This document shows, one piece after another, positions 7,939 to 15,686 of a DNA stretch of 64,000 nucleotides. Position 1 is the stretch's first letter, and each line of letters opens with the position of its first letter. The notes below the pieces were generated by a model. It had not been told where the DNA came from. It did no database searches and worked only from the letters and a program-made list of their open reading frames with translations. Position numbers and translations under genes: made by a program. This DNA is from Verrucomicrobiia bacterium DG1235 (lineage in GTDB: Bacteria; Verrucomicrobiota; Verrucomicrobiia; Opitutales; Opitutaceae), in assembly GCA_000155695.1 (NCBI GenBank), contig DS990592.1, positions 62,001 through 126,000 of the forward strand, in the 5' to 3' direction.

Positions 7939-8485
7939 ATTCGTCTTTTTTCTGTATCCACTTTTTGGCCATGCGGAGCATGGATGATTCGGTGGTATAG
8001 TTTTCGAGCTTGGAGAGCTCGACCCATTGGAGGTCGAGCGACTCTTGGCTGACGACGAGCTGCTCCGAGCCGATGGGGCGGAGGAGGTAGCGAAGGTCGT
8101 AGTGGTAGTGCTCAGGCTCGTTTTTGCGGGCGGGAATGAGGTGGATGTCGATGTCGAAGATGTCCTCGCTAAGTAGCTCGAAATCGGGGATGCCTGATTC
8201 TTCGATAGCTTCGTTGAGGGCGACGCGGGCAGGTTTTTCGTCTCCGTCGGCGTGGCCTCCGAGCTGGAACCAGCTTTTTAGCTTTCGGTGGTGGGTGAGG
8301 AGGATGCTTGGCTTGCTCGGGTGTACGATCCAGGCGGATCCGGTGACGTGTCCTATGGCGAGACTGCGTTCGAAACAGTCAGGATTTTTGGATACGAACT
8401 CGATGAAGCGATTGGTGGTTTCGCTTTCTTCGGGCCATGTCTCTCGGTAGCGCTCGATGGAGCGGACGAGTGTGGCTCGGCTCAT
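7811..8485 (-). CDS. Nudix hydrolase with antisense-derived C-terminal tail
   Basis: A 224-residue Nudix protein. The Nudix box spans GGHADGDEKPARVALNEAIEESGI-type residues near 75-97 and fits GX5EX7xEUxEExGU, except that the usual Arg before the first catalytic Glu is Asn. The fold is a normal Nudix domain up to about residue 180 (MLRMAKKWIQKKDE). The last 43 or so residues are Ser/Arg/Pro-rich and are read from the strand opposite the flagellin D0 region, so the tail is probably a recent extension after loss of the original stop. The ATG at 8485 directly abuts the rpoN stop codon, implying co-transcription and translational coupling. The substrate is unknown; nucleoside diphosphate derivatives are the family norm. 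Confidence 0.83.
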   Translation of the reverse strand: MSRATLVRSIERYRETWPEESETTNRFIEFVSKNPDCFERSLAIGHVTGSAWIVHPSKPSILLTHHRKLKSWFQLGGHADGDEKPARVALNEAIEESGIPDFELLSEDIFDIDIHLIPARKNEPEHYHYDLRYLLRPIGSEQLVVSQESLDLQWVELSKLENYTTESSMLRMAKKWIQKKDESIRSASRRSAGSGSPAAASKPQPVEEYSSEPNSSTQPPRPRP

Positions 8486-9949
8486 CTAGTATTGTCGACG
8501 GAGATTGGAGGGCAGGATGCCTAGCTCTTCGCGGTACTTGGCGACGGTGCGGCGGGCGATCTTGAGGTCCTTTTCCTGGAGGCGTGATACGATTTCCTGG
8601 TCGCTGAGCGGCTTGGCTGTGTCCTCGGCGGCGATGAGGTTTTGGATCATGTCCTTGACGGAGGTGTTGGAGATGGCCTCGCCGTCTGAGCCTTTGTAGC
8701 CAGGGGTGAAGAAGAATTTCATCTCGAAGATGCCATGCGGAGTTTGCATGTATTTGTTGGCGATGGCACGTGAGACGGTAGTCTCGTGCACGCCGACGAT
8801 TTCCGCGACCTGGGTCATGGTGCAGGGGCGGAGCTTTGATACGCCTTCCTCGAAAAAGTCGCCTTGGAGCTTTATGATCTCGTTGGAGATGCGCTCGATG
8901 GTTTGCTGGCGTTGCTCGATGGAGTTGATGAGGAACTTGCCGGAACGCATCTTTTCCTGAATGTAGTCTTTCTCCTGTTTCGAGACTGTGCCTCTTGCGA
9001 TCATCTCCTTATAGATGGGGCTGATGCGAAGGCGGGGGATGTAGTCGGAATTGAGGGTGACTTTCCACTTGTCTTCGTCCCATTCGACGATGACGTCCGG
9101 CATGACGGAGCGGTTGGTGTCTTCGGCGAAGCGGCGCCCGGGCGCGGGATCGAGCAGGGCGATTTCGGCGATTGCTTCCTGGACTTCCTCGACGTCGATG
9201 CTCATGCGTCGCGCGATGTCGGGAATGCGGCGACGGGAGAGGAGCTTGAAATGGTCTTGGATGATCTCTGCTGCGATGGAGCGGGAGCGGTGTTTTGCCT
9301 TAAGCTGCATGAGCAGGCAGTCCTGCACGTCGAAGGCGGCGATGCCGGCTGGCTCGAAGGTGCGTAGGATGCGATGGGCTTCCTGCATTTCGCCGAGCGA
9401 CAGACCGGAGAGCAGGGCGAGGTCGGAGAGGGAGGTGGCGAGGAAGCCGGAATTGTCTATGCTTCCGACGAGGTACTCGATGGCTTCGCGCTGTTTGGGG
9501 TCGAGGTCGGCGAGGGAGGCTTGATCGAGCAAGTGCTCCTGTAGGGAAGTTTCGGATACGAGAGAGTTGAAGAAGTGCTCTCGTTTTTCGGCGTCCTCGC
9601 TAGTGTACTTTTGGGCTCCGCCGACTTCGGACATGTAGTCGCGCCAATCTTCGTCGAGCTTGTTGAGGATCTCGAAGTTTTCGCCGAATTCGAGCTCTTC
9701 GCTTTGAGAGTGCTCGTCTTTGGGATCGTTGCTGTTTTCTGATTCGCTGGTAGCCGGTTCGTCGAGGCTTGGCGTATCCATAGACATTTCCTCCAATGAG
9801 GGATTTGTCTGGAGCTCCTCGAGGATGGTGGTCCGCAGGTCCATTTGGGCGACCTGAAGAATTTTGAGCGATTGACGAAGTTGTGGCGCGAGTACGAGAG
9901 ACTGTGTCTGCTTTTGTCGTAGCTCTTGGTTGAAACCTTGCGCGGCCAT
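8486..9949 (-). CDS. rpoN: RNA polymerase sigma-54 factor
   Basis: Alternative sigma factor that recruits RNA polymerase to -24/-12 promoters and needs AAA+ activators. It has 487 residues, the normal length. Region I is Gln/Leu-rich (LRQKQTQSLVLAPQLRQSLKILQ), followed by an acidic region II (residues 55-95), the core-binding region, the helix-turn-helix region (MTQVAEIVGVHETTVSRAIANKY) and the C-terminal RpoN box ARRTVAKYREELGI. Only one small gene, the Nudix hydrolase, is coupled downstream. Divergent from the A-type Fe-S carrier gene with a 218-bp gap in which I see no clear sigma-54 site. Confidence 0.96.
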   Translation of the reverse strand: MAAQGFNQELRQKQTQSLVLAPQLRQSLKILQVAQMDLRTTILEELQTNPSLEEMSMDTPSLDEPATSESENSNDPKDEHSQSEELEFGENFEILNKLDEDWRDYMSEVGGAQKYTSEDAEKREHFFNSLVSETSLQEHLLDQASLADLDPKQREAIEYLVGSIDNSGFLATSLSDLALLSGLSLGEMQEAHRILRTFEPAGIAAFDVQDCLLMQLKAKHRSRSIAAEIIQDHFKLLSRRRIPDIARRMSIDVEEVQEAIAEIALLDPAPGRRFAEDTNRSVMPDVIVEWDEDKWKVTLNSDYIPRLRISPIYKEMIARGTVSKQEKDYIQEKMRSGKFLINSIEQRQQTIERISNEIIKLQGDFFEEGVSKLRPCTMTQVAEIVGVHETTVSRAIANKYMQTPHGIFEMKFFFTPGYKGSDGEAISNTSVKDMIQNLIAAEDTAKPLSDQEIVSRLQEKDLKIARRTVAKYREELGILPSNLRRQY

Positions 9950-10167
9950 ACGTTTCTTAGTGTTGGTAAATGGGTTAGGGAGGATGATTCAGGATGGCTC
10001 TCTTAGCCGAATCGACCTGAATGTTTGGGAGTGAAAGAGTTTTTTTTGGTAAATGCAAGCTGCTTGAGAATATTGAGCATGATTTATGCTTCATTCACTC
10101 TAGGGATCGTCCGACAGCGCCGTGGTGATGAATTGACAGCGATGAGAAGCTGAGTAGAGGCTATGGC

Positions 10168-10482
10168 ATGATTACACTAACACCAAGAGCCGCGGCGAAA
10201 GTTCAGGAGCTTCAGGAGGAGGCGGGCGAGGGCAAGTTGCTTCGCGTCTTCGTGGAGTCGGGCGGATGCTCGGGATTTCAGTATGGGATGTCTTTTGACG
10301 AGAAGAAGGCGGAGGACCAAATCATCGAGAGCGAAGGGGTCACGGTACTGATGGACGACGCGAGTGTCGCCTACATGGATGGCAGCACGATCGATTTTGA
10401 CGACGGGTTGCAGGGCAAGGGTTTCGAGATTCAGAATCCGAATGCCGAAAGCACTTGCGGGTGCGGCAAGTCTTTCAGCTAG
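10168..10482 (+). CDS. A-type iron-sulfur cluster carrier (ErpA/IscA family)
   Basis: A 104-residue HesB/IscA-family protein that receives and delivers Fe-S clusters to apo-enzymes. The three invariant cysteines are present: one in VESGGCSGFQYG (Cys35) and the C-terminal CGCG pair (residues 98 and 100). The length and GF(E/K)IQNPNA motif are closest to ErpA-type carriers. The start is the ATG at 10168; an ATG five bases earlier is immediately followed by a stop. It stands alone, not in an isc or suf operon. Confidence 0.9.
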   Translation: MITLTPRAAAKVQELQEEAGEGKLLRVFVESGGCSGFQYGMSFDEKKAEDQIIESEGVTVLMDDASVAYMDGSTIDFDDGLQGKGFEIQNPNAESTCGCGKSFS

Positions 10483-10620
10483 TCGAGGCGTTCAGCGTTT
10501 TTTTGTGATTTGCTGAAGCGCTCCTGACATAGGGTTGTCAGTTGAATGAGGTAGGTTTGGGGATATTCGCTTCCAGAAGGTTTGGTGGCGATTGATTCTA
10601 ACCTAAGCTAAATAATCAAT

Positions 10621-11061
10621 ATGAGTGAACCAACTGTATCTTTTTCTCTGACAGTGAAGGACGGAAACAAGGCCCTGGATTTTTACGCCAAGGCTTTTGG
10701 AGCAAAAGAGCTTTATCGAATGGCGACTCCTGCTGGAGGAGTGGCTCATGCGGAGTTTCAAATCGGCGAGACTAAGATTTACCTTTCGGACGAATCGCCG
10801 GAATGGAATGCGTTTGCAATGGAGGAAGGGGCTAAGGCTTCTTGTCTATTTAGTATCGCGACGGAGAGTTGCGACGACTCCTTCCAGCGGGCGTCTGAGG
10901 CGGGCGGAGAGGTTTTGAGCGAGCCAACTGACATGTTTTGGGGAGCTCGTTCGGCGATGATTCGTGACCCGTATGGCTACCGTTGGTCGTTTACCCAGAT
11001 CATCGAAGAGGTTTCGCCAGAGGAAATGGAGCGCCGGGCGAAAGAGGCCTTTGGGATCTAG
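10621..11061 (+). CDS. VOC-superfamily protein (PhnB/glyoxalase-like)
   Basis: A 146-residue vicinal-oxygen-chelate fold protein with two beta-alpha-beta-beta-beta modules: FSLTVKDGNKALDFYAKAFGAKELYRM, then VAHAEFQIGETKIYLSDE, and second-module residues SCDDSFQRASEAGGEVLSEPTDMFWGARSAMIRDPYGYRWSF. The GxRxxxxxDPxGxxW ending is typical of the PhnB-like group, many of which are of unknown substrate. It is followed by a strong intrinsic terminator and is monocistronic. Confidence 0.85.
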   Translation: MSEPTVSFSLTVKDGNKALDFYAKAFGAKELYRMATPAGGVAHAEFQIGETKIYLSDESPEWNAFAMEEGAKASCLFSIATESCDDSFQRASEAGGEVLSEPTDMFWGARSAMIRDPYGYRWSFTQIIEEVSPEEMERRAKEAFGI

Positions 11062-11085
11062 CCTAGCAAATTTCGGTTTTAGAGT

Positions 11086-11117
11086 ACGCGGCCTTTTAAG
11101 GGGGCCGCGTTTTTTTT
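11086..11117 (+). terminator. Intrinsic terminator after VOC gene
   Basis: ACGCGGCC (11086-11093) pairs with GGCCGCGT (11103-11110) around a 9-base loop, followed by a run of T. The opposite strand gene ends at 11116, so the hairpin may serve both convergent genes. Confidence 0.85.
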
Positions 11118-11811
11118 AAGCTTTGGCGATGTGGAGGGCGACGGTGCCGAAGGTCATGGGGATGGCTTGGACGTCTCGGAATCCGGCTCGTTCGAGTTCT
11201 TCGGTGATGCCTTCTTTGGGGGGGAAGGCTTCGATGGAATCGCTGAGGTACTGGTAGGCGCTGACGTCTCCGGTGAGGGCTCCGGCGATATTTGGCAGGA
11301 GCGTTTTCAGATAGAAGTAGTAGAAGGGGCGGACGATGGCGGCGGGTTGTGAGAACTCTAGTATATAGAGGTAGCCGTTTTCTGGGCGTAGAATGCGTCT
11401 CATTTCGAGCAGGCCTTGGTGGCGGTCGCCGAGGTTTCGGTAGCCGAATGAGATGGTGACGGCGTCGGTGGAGGCGTCGGGGAGCGGGAGTTCGAGGCAG
11501 TCCCCGACCTCGAAGCTCATATTTTGGAAGCCGGCTTTGCTTTGTTTTTTGCGGGCTTCGTCGAGCATAGGCTCGCAGAAGTCGAGTCCGTCGATGCGGA
11601 TGCTTGGGTCGAATTCCTTGCGGAGCTCGAAGGCGACGTCGCCGCTGCCGGTGGCGAGGTCGGTGATGTGAGAGGGGTTGCGCAGCCAGACTTCGTCGAC
11701 GAGCCGATCGCGCCACAGGGTGTCGATGCCGAGGCTGAGGGCGCGGTTGGCGAGGTCGTACTTGGCCGCGATGCGGCTGAACATGGAGTTTACTTTATCG
11801 GGATCTGGCAC
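11116..11811 (-). CDS. ubiE: Demethylmenaquinone methyltransferase (UbiE/MenG)
   Basis: SAM-dependent C-methyltransferase of menaquinone/ubiquinone biosynthesis, 231 residues, with a GTG start at 11811. Diagnostic features are VNSMFSRIAAKYDLANRALSLGIDTLWR at the N-terminus, SAM motif I ITDLATGSGDVAFEL (about residues 48-62), GLDFCEPML, and the UbiE signature stretch ISFGYRNLGDR near residue 120. The downstream FPPKEGITEELERAGF and TFGTVALHIA C-terminus also fit. Menaquinone is the likely substrate in this phylum. The GTG is preceded by a low-complexity leader repeat shared with the gene at 4975 and no clear Shine-Dalgarno. Confidence 0.92.
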   Translation of the reverse strand: MPDPDKVNSMFSRIAAKYDLANRALSLGIDTLWRDRLVDEVWLRNPSHITDLATGSGDVAFELRKEFDPSIRIDGLDFCEPMLDEARKKQSKAGFQNMSFEVGDCLELPLPDASTDAVTISFGYRNLGDRHQGLLEMRRILRPENGYLYILEFSQPAAIVRPFYYFYLKTLLPNIAGALTGDVSAYQYLSDSIEAFPPKEGITEELERAGFRDVQAIPMTFGTVALHIAKA

Positions 11812-11815
11812 CGTA

Positions 11816-11847
11816 GGAGTGGTGAGTGGTAAGTAGTGAGGAGTGAA
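11816..11847 (-). repeat. Imperfect 32-bp leader repeat, copy 2
   Basis: Second copy of the CACTACT/CACCACT-type tract, ending 4 bases before the GTG start of ubiE/menG. It aligns with the 4979-5010 copy over its full length. Confidence 0.55.
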
Positions 11848-11876
11848 TTGGGAGAAAACTTCGAATGGTCAATTCG

Positions 11877-13502
11877 CTACTTGTTCTCGCTGCTTGAGTC
11901 TTCTCGATTGTAGGAGGCGACGACCCAGTTTGAGAGGGCTTTTTCGGCGTCGCGGATTACTTCGGCGTCGATTTTGAAGGTCTTTTGTCCGGTGTTTCGC
12001 GAGATTAGGGTGAGTCCGTGGTTGAAGTCGTGGAATTTGCGCTCGCAGAGGGCACGGATGGTTTTGTCGGTTTCGAGGGATTCTTCGATGAGGGCGACGA
12101 TGGCGTTGTCGGTGAAGTCGAGGGTGAACCCGTACTGGCTTTCGAAGCGCGAGCAATATTCCTGTATGTCTTTTTTCAATACGCCGTGCTGGTCGGTGAG
12201 GTTCTCGCGGAGGAGCTGCTTGAGTTGCTTGTCCGGATCCTCGATGGTGTCGCGGGTGACTTGCAGGGTTTTGATGCTGGTGGAGGGCAGCTCGAACTTG
12301 AAGCTGCGGAAGGCGCGCTCGAGAATGGTCATGAGCCCACGGGCGCCGGTTTTTTCTTTGTAGGCGCGCTCGGCGACTTCCTCTAGGGAGTCTTTGTCCA
12401 TTTCAAGGGTTATGCCGTAGCCTTCGAAGTCCGAGATGTACTGGCGAAGTACGCTTCCTTCGGAGGTGGTCATGATCTCGAAGAGGTCGTTTGGCTTGAG
12501 CGGCTGGCAGGCGACGCGTACGGGTAGGCGTCCGACGAACTCCGGTTCGAAGCCGTAGTCGATGAAGTCGCGCGTTTCGGCTTGGTCGAGGAAGTTTTCG
12601 TCCTCGTCGGAGTCGGAGTGTTGGCTGGCTCCGAAGCCCATGGAGGTGTTGGTAAGGCGTTTTTCGATGGCCTTGTCCATTTGGTCGAAGGCCCCGCTGA
12701 CGATGAAGAGTATGTGTTTTGTGGATATGGTGCGTTTCTTTTTCTTGCCGCGCTGCATTTCCATCATGGCCTGCATCTGCCCCATCATGTCGGTTTGGCT
12801 CTGCAGGTTGACCTCTGTGTCCTCCATGAGCTTGAGGAGGTTGATTTGTACGCCGCGTCCGGATACGTCTCGTCCGCCGGAGCCGTTCATCTTGTTGGCG
12901 ATCTTGTCGATTTCGTCGATGTAGATGATGCCGTATTGGGCAAGCTCGGTGTCGCCGTTGGCGCCCTTTACGAGGTCGCGGACTAGGTCTTCGACGTCGC
13001 CGCCGATGTAGCCCGTTTCGGAGAACTTGGTGGCGTCGGCTTTGACGAAGGGGACTCCGACGAGTTTGGCCACGTTTCGCATGAGGTAGGTTTTTCCGAC
13101 ACCGGTCGGGCCGAGTAGAATGATGTTTTGCTTGGCGTATTCGAGGTCGCCCAGATCGGGGCGCTCGAGGCAGCGGCGCACGTGGTTGAAGTGGTCGCAG
13201 ATGGCGACGGAGATGACTTTTTTCGCCTCGTTTTGCTGGATGACGTAGCGGTCGAGGTAGTCGCGGATCTCGCGCGGTTTGAGGTTGAAGGCTTCGATGC
13301 GTTTGAGGGCTTCGGCTCGTTCGGTTTCTTCTTCGTCTGAAGGTGGGGATTCGCTGCCGGTGCCGCTCGGTTGGCTGGCTACGCCGCTGGGTCCGCCCAT
13401 GGGGCCGCCGAATGGGATGAATGCCTTACCCTGTTTCAAGAGATCCTGCAGGTTCTTCTGCAATTCTTCCAAGGGATCTTTCGGTTGGTCGTCTTTACTC
13501 AT
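11877..13502 (-). CDS. ClpX-like AAA+ ATPase lacking the zinc-binding domain
   Basis: A 541-residue AAA+ unfoldase related to ClpX. Walker A is GPTGVGKT (131-138), Walker B IIYIDEID (192-199), the pore loop GYIG (164-167), the RKH-like region RDVSGRG (211-217) and sensor 2 GAR (386-388). The Cys4 zinc finger of true ClpX is absent: the N-terminus is a Gly/Pro/Ser-rich stretch (30-60). The ClpP-docking IGF tripeptide reads MGF (288-290). An extra Met/Gln/Lys-rich loop (235-258) sits before the ILFIVSGAF strand. After the normal small domain (352-420), residues 444-530 look like a second copy of it (YGITLEMD versus YGFTLDFT openings). It may be a ClpX paralogue working with ClpP or alone. The start is set at ATG 13502; a longer reading to 13586 is less likely. 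The gene is divergent from the HU gene. Confidence 0.85.
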   Translation of the reverse strand: MSKDDQPKDPLEELQKNLQDLLKQGKAFIPFGGPMGGPSGVASQPSGTGSESPPSDEEETERAEALKRIEAFNLKPREIRDYLDRYVIQQNEAKKVISVAICDHFNHVRRCLERPDLGDLEYAKQNIILLGPTGVGKTYLMRNVAKLVGVPFVKADATKFSETGYIGGDVEDLVRDLVKGANGDTELAQYGIIYIDEIDKIANKMNGSGGRDVSGRGVQINLLKLMEDTEVNLQSQTDMMGQMQAMMEMQRGKKKKRTISTKHILFIVSGAFDQMDKAIEKRLTNTSMGFGASQHSDSDEDENFLDQAETRDFIDYGFEPEFVGRLPVRVACQPLKPNDLFEIMTTSEGSVLRQYISDFEGYGITLEMDKDSLEEVAERAYKEKTGARGLMTILERAFRSFKFELPSTSIKTLQVTRDTIEDPDKQLKQLLRENLTDQHGVLKKDIQEYCSRFESQYGFTLDFTDNAIVALIEESLETDKTIRALCERKFHDFNHGLTLISRNTGQKTFKIDAEVIRDAEKALSNWVVASYNREDSSSENK

Positions 13503-13600
13503 TGGCTCGGATATTTGATGGCTTTGAGGTTGACGCAACCCAAAGCGTGGAAGTAGCTTACCCTCAACTATGTAACGAGTTTCCAACTCTCAATGCTGCC

Positions 13601-13915
13601 ATGTCCAACAACCTTACAAAACGCGATATAGTTCTTCGAATTTTCGAAAAGACGAAGGACATCCCTCAAAGCAAAATCCAGGACACCGTCCAGATGACGC
13701 TGGATATCATTTTGGACGCGTTGGCCGAAGGGCGAAACGTGGAGCTACGCAACTTCGGCGTATTTGAGGTGCAGAAGCGCAAGGCTCGTGTGGGCCGCAA
13801 CCCGAATCGTCCGGAAACCGATGTCGTGATCCCGACTCGCGCGGTCGTGAAGTTCAAGGCCGGCAAGGTACTGAAGGCGAAGATCAAGGATATCGATCTG
13901 GAAGGCCTGGCTTAG
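13601..13915 (+). CDS. HU/IHF-family DNA-binding protein
   Basis: A nucleoid protein of 104 residues with the bacterial histone-like fold: TKRDIVLRIFEKTKDIPQSKIQDTVQMTLDIILDALAEGRNVELRNFGVF, then the DNA-binding beta-arm KRKARVGRNPNRPETDVVIPTRAVVKFKAGKVLK. The arm carries the RNPxxxxxxxIP signature with the Pro that intercalates into DNA. The VELRNFGVF form is more like IHF than HU, but assignment as an IHF subunit is uncertain. The start is ATG 13601; the reading frame is open upstream but the extra segment overlaps the divergent promoter region. Confidence 0.9.
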   Translation: MSNNLTKRDIVLRIFEKTKDIPQSKIQDTVQMTLDIILDALAEGRNVELRNFGVFEVQKRKARVGRNPNRPETDVVIPTRAVVKFKAGKVLKAKIKDIDLEGLA

Positions 13916-13946
13916 GACTGCGTTTCGCAGATATAATTTTTTTGAG

Positions 13947-13979
13947 GACGGCTCCTGTTTTGGGAGGCGTCTTTTTTTT
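13947..13979 (+). terminator. Intrinsic terminator after HU/IHF gene
   Basis: GACGGCTCC pairs with GGGAGGCGTC (one G-G mismatch) around TGTTTT, followed by eight T residues. Confidence 0.8.
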
Positions 13980-13980
13980 G

Positions 13981-14344
13981 GTTCATCGTCAAATCGAGTG
14001 GATGGGATGAACTGGTTTAACAGAAGATCCGGCCTTTGGCCGGAACAGGGTGCCCTGCGGCCAGCAGGATTCGAATGGGGTTGTGTGTTTGCGGCTGGAT
14101 TGAGTGGTCTGGATACCGAATCTGCCTTTTTCGGCATGATTCAAGAGACGCCATCCGGGGTGCATTTTATTTCCGCTGTGTTTGGTGCTTCGCTCGAGTG
14201 AAGAGTGCTTCAGGGCTTTAGAGGGATATTCGGGCGATGTGGTCTGCAGCGAGCTGCAACTCAACCGGTTTTAGAGGTCACGCACCTTATTGTTGCCTTG
14301 GTGGAAGGGGAGTGGGCATAGTCCCGCGTTTTATTTTTAGAGAC
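13981..14344 (+). other. Non-coding, hairpin-rich gap before hisS; candidate RNA or leader
   Basis: No protein-like reading frame in about 364 bases, but many stems. CCGGCC-TTT-GGCCGG is at about 14030-14044, CCTGC-GGCCA-GCAGG at about 14054-14068, CCGAA/TTCGG near 14117-14135, CTTCGC-TCGA-GTGAAG at 14188-14203 and TGCAG-CGAG-CTGCA near 14245. A possible long-range pairing joins CCATC plus GGTGC (14151-14163) to GCACC plus GGTGG (14282-14303). It ends in GUGGG-CAUAGU-CCCGC followed by GTTTTATTTTT at about 14312-14339, an intrinsic-terminator shape only a few bases before the hisS start. It could be an independent small RNA or a terminating leader controlling hisS. I do not recognise an RNA family, and no T-box signature is visible. 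Confidence 0.4.
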
Positions 14345-15667
14345 ATGGCCACTTTTAAATCATTGCCCGGATTCCGTGAATTCTACCCTGAGGACTACGC
14401 TCAGCGGAAACACATCTTCCAGATTTGGAGGCAAGTGGCGCGTCGCTTCGCGTTCAAGGAGTTTGATGGTCCTGTACTGGAGTCGCTGGAGCTTTTTACG
14501 GCGAAGTCTGGCCCGGAGATTGAGAGCCAGCTTTTTTGCTTCGAGGACAAGGGAGGGCGCCAGGTGTCGCTGCGCCCGGAGTTGACTCCGTCGCTGGCTC
14601 GTATGGTGGCGGCTCGGGCGAACGGGCTTAAACGTCCGATCAAGTGGTTCAGCATTGGCGACAATTTTCGCTATGAGCGGATGCAGAAGGGGCGTTTGCG
14701 CTGTTTCACTCAGCTGAATGTGGACTTGTTGGGCGAGCCCGGTCCGGCGGCTGAGGTGGAGCTGATTGCTCTGCTGGTGCAGACCTTACTCGGCTTCGGC
14801 TTGAGCGAGGAGGATTTCTTTGTGCGTTTGAGCGACCGGAATTTGTGGATGCTCTACTTGGAGACGCTCGGCTATGACGAGGAAGCGATCGGCGGAATTC
14901 TTGGCGTGGTCGACAAGTGGGAGCGTTTGCCGGAGGAAAAGCTTCTGGCTCAGCTGCAGGAAGTAGCGGGCGAGCGGGCGGCAGAGCTGAAGGCTGCGGT
15001 GGATGGATTTTTGAAGCTCGATTCGGTGGAGGGGATTCGTTCGTGTTTTGCGGAGCTTGAGCAGGATGCGGCTTCGGCGGAGGCCTTGGCGGCTCGTTTG
15101 GCGGATTGGCAGCAGCTGCTCGAAGGCTTGGGTGCGATGGGATTGGCTGACTTTATTAAAATCGACCTGAGTATCGTGCGCGGATTGGCGTACTACACGG
15201 GCTTCGTTTTCGAGGCGTTTGATAAGAAGGGGGAGTTTCGGGCCTTGGCCGGCGGCGGGCGCTACGATGCGCTAGTGGAGAAAATGGGCGGTCCGGATAT
15301 GCCGGCGGTCGGTTTTGGCATGGGCGACGTGGTATTGGGCGAGTTGCTCAAGGCGCGTGGCAAGATGCCGGAGTTTGTCGATACGGTGGACTTTTTCGCG
15401 GTGATTGGCGGCGATGCCGAGAAGCTGGCCGTTCTCGAGGAAGTGGCTTTGTTGCGTCAGGCTGGCTATTCGGTGGAGTATCAGCTCAAGCCGCAAGCGT
15501 TTGGGAAGCAGTTTAAGGCGGCGACTTCGTCCGGGGCGCGGTTCGCATTGATCGTCGGATCCGAAGAGCTCGAGAAGGGCGTGGTGAAGCTGCGGAATTT
15601 GGCGGATCGTTCCGAGCAGGAGATTCCGCGCGGGCAGTTGCTTGAAGCGGTCCGCGGATTGATCTAG
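14345..15667 (+). CDS. hisS: Histidine--tRNA ligase
   Basis: Class II aminoacyl-tRNA synthetase charging tRNA-His, 440 residues, with ATG at 14345 (MATFKSLPGFREFYPED). Motif 2 is WFSIGDNFRYERMQKGRLRCFTQLNVDLLG, with the FRYER and QLNVD forms typical of HisRS. The histidine-A motif appears as SIVRGLAYYTGFVFEAF, and motif 3 as GGGRYDALVEKMGGPDMPAVGFGMG. A C-terminal anticodon-binding domain follows (residues about 345-440). Some members of this group are HisZ-like paralogues, but the motif set and length support a true synthetase. It follows a structured leader with a terminator-like hairpin. Confidence 0.93.
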   Translation: MATFKSLPGFREFYPEDYAQRKHIFQIWRQVARRFAFKEFDGPVLESLELFTAKSGPEIESQLFCFEDKGGRQVSLRPELTPSLARMVAARANGLKRPIKWFSIGDNFRYERMQKGRLRCFTQLNVDLLGEPGPAAEVELIALLVQTLLGFGLSEEDFFVRLSDRNLWMLYLETLGYDEEAIGGILGVVDKWERLPEEKLLAQLQEVAGERAAELKAAVDGFLKLDSVEGIRSCFAELEQDAASAEALAARLADWQQLLEGLGAMGLADFIKIDLSIVRGLAYYTGFVFEAFDKKGEFRALAGGGRYDALVEKMGGPDMPAVGFGMGDVVLGELLKARGKMPEFVDTVDFFAVIGGDAEKLAVLEEVALLRQAGYSVEYQLKPQAFGKQFKAATSSGARFALIVGSEELEKGVVKLRNLADRSEQEIPRGQLLEAVRGLI

Positions 15668-15686
15668 GCTTTAGCGAAAAGAGGCG

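Noticed and set aside
9950-10167. Sigma-54 promoter in the rpoN/Fe-S carrier divergent gap
   Set aside because: No TGGCAC-N5-TTGC-like pair with a GG/GC spaced by 10 could be found.
14054-14080. Possible tRNA T-arm (ATTCGAAT after GGCCAGCAGG)
   Set aside because: The flanking stems do not pair as a T-arm, and no acceptor, D or anticodon arms could be built on either strand.
13989-14264. 91-residue minus-strand reading frame before hisS
   Set aside because: It has no domain and atypical composition, and it covers the hairpin-rich region; it is more likely to be over an RNA or leader.
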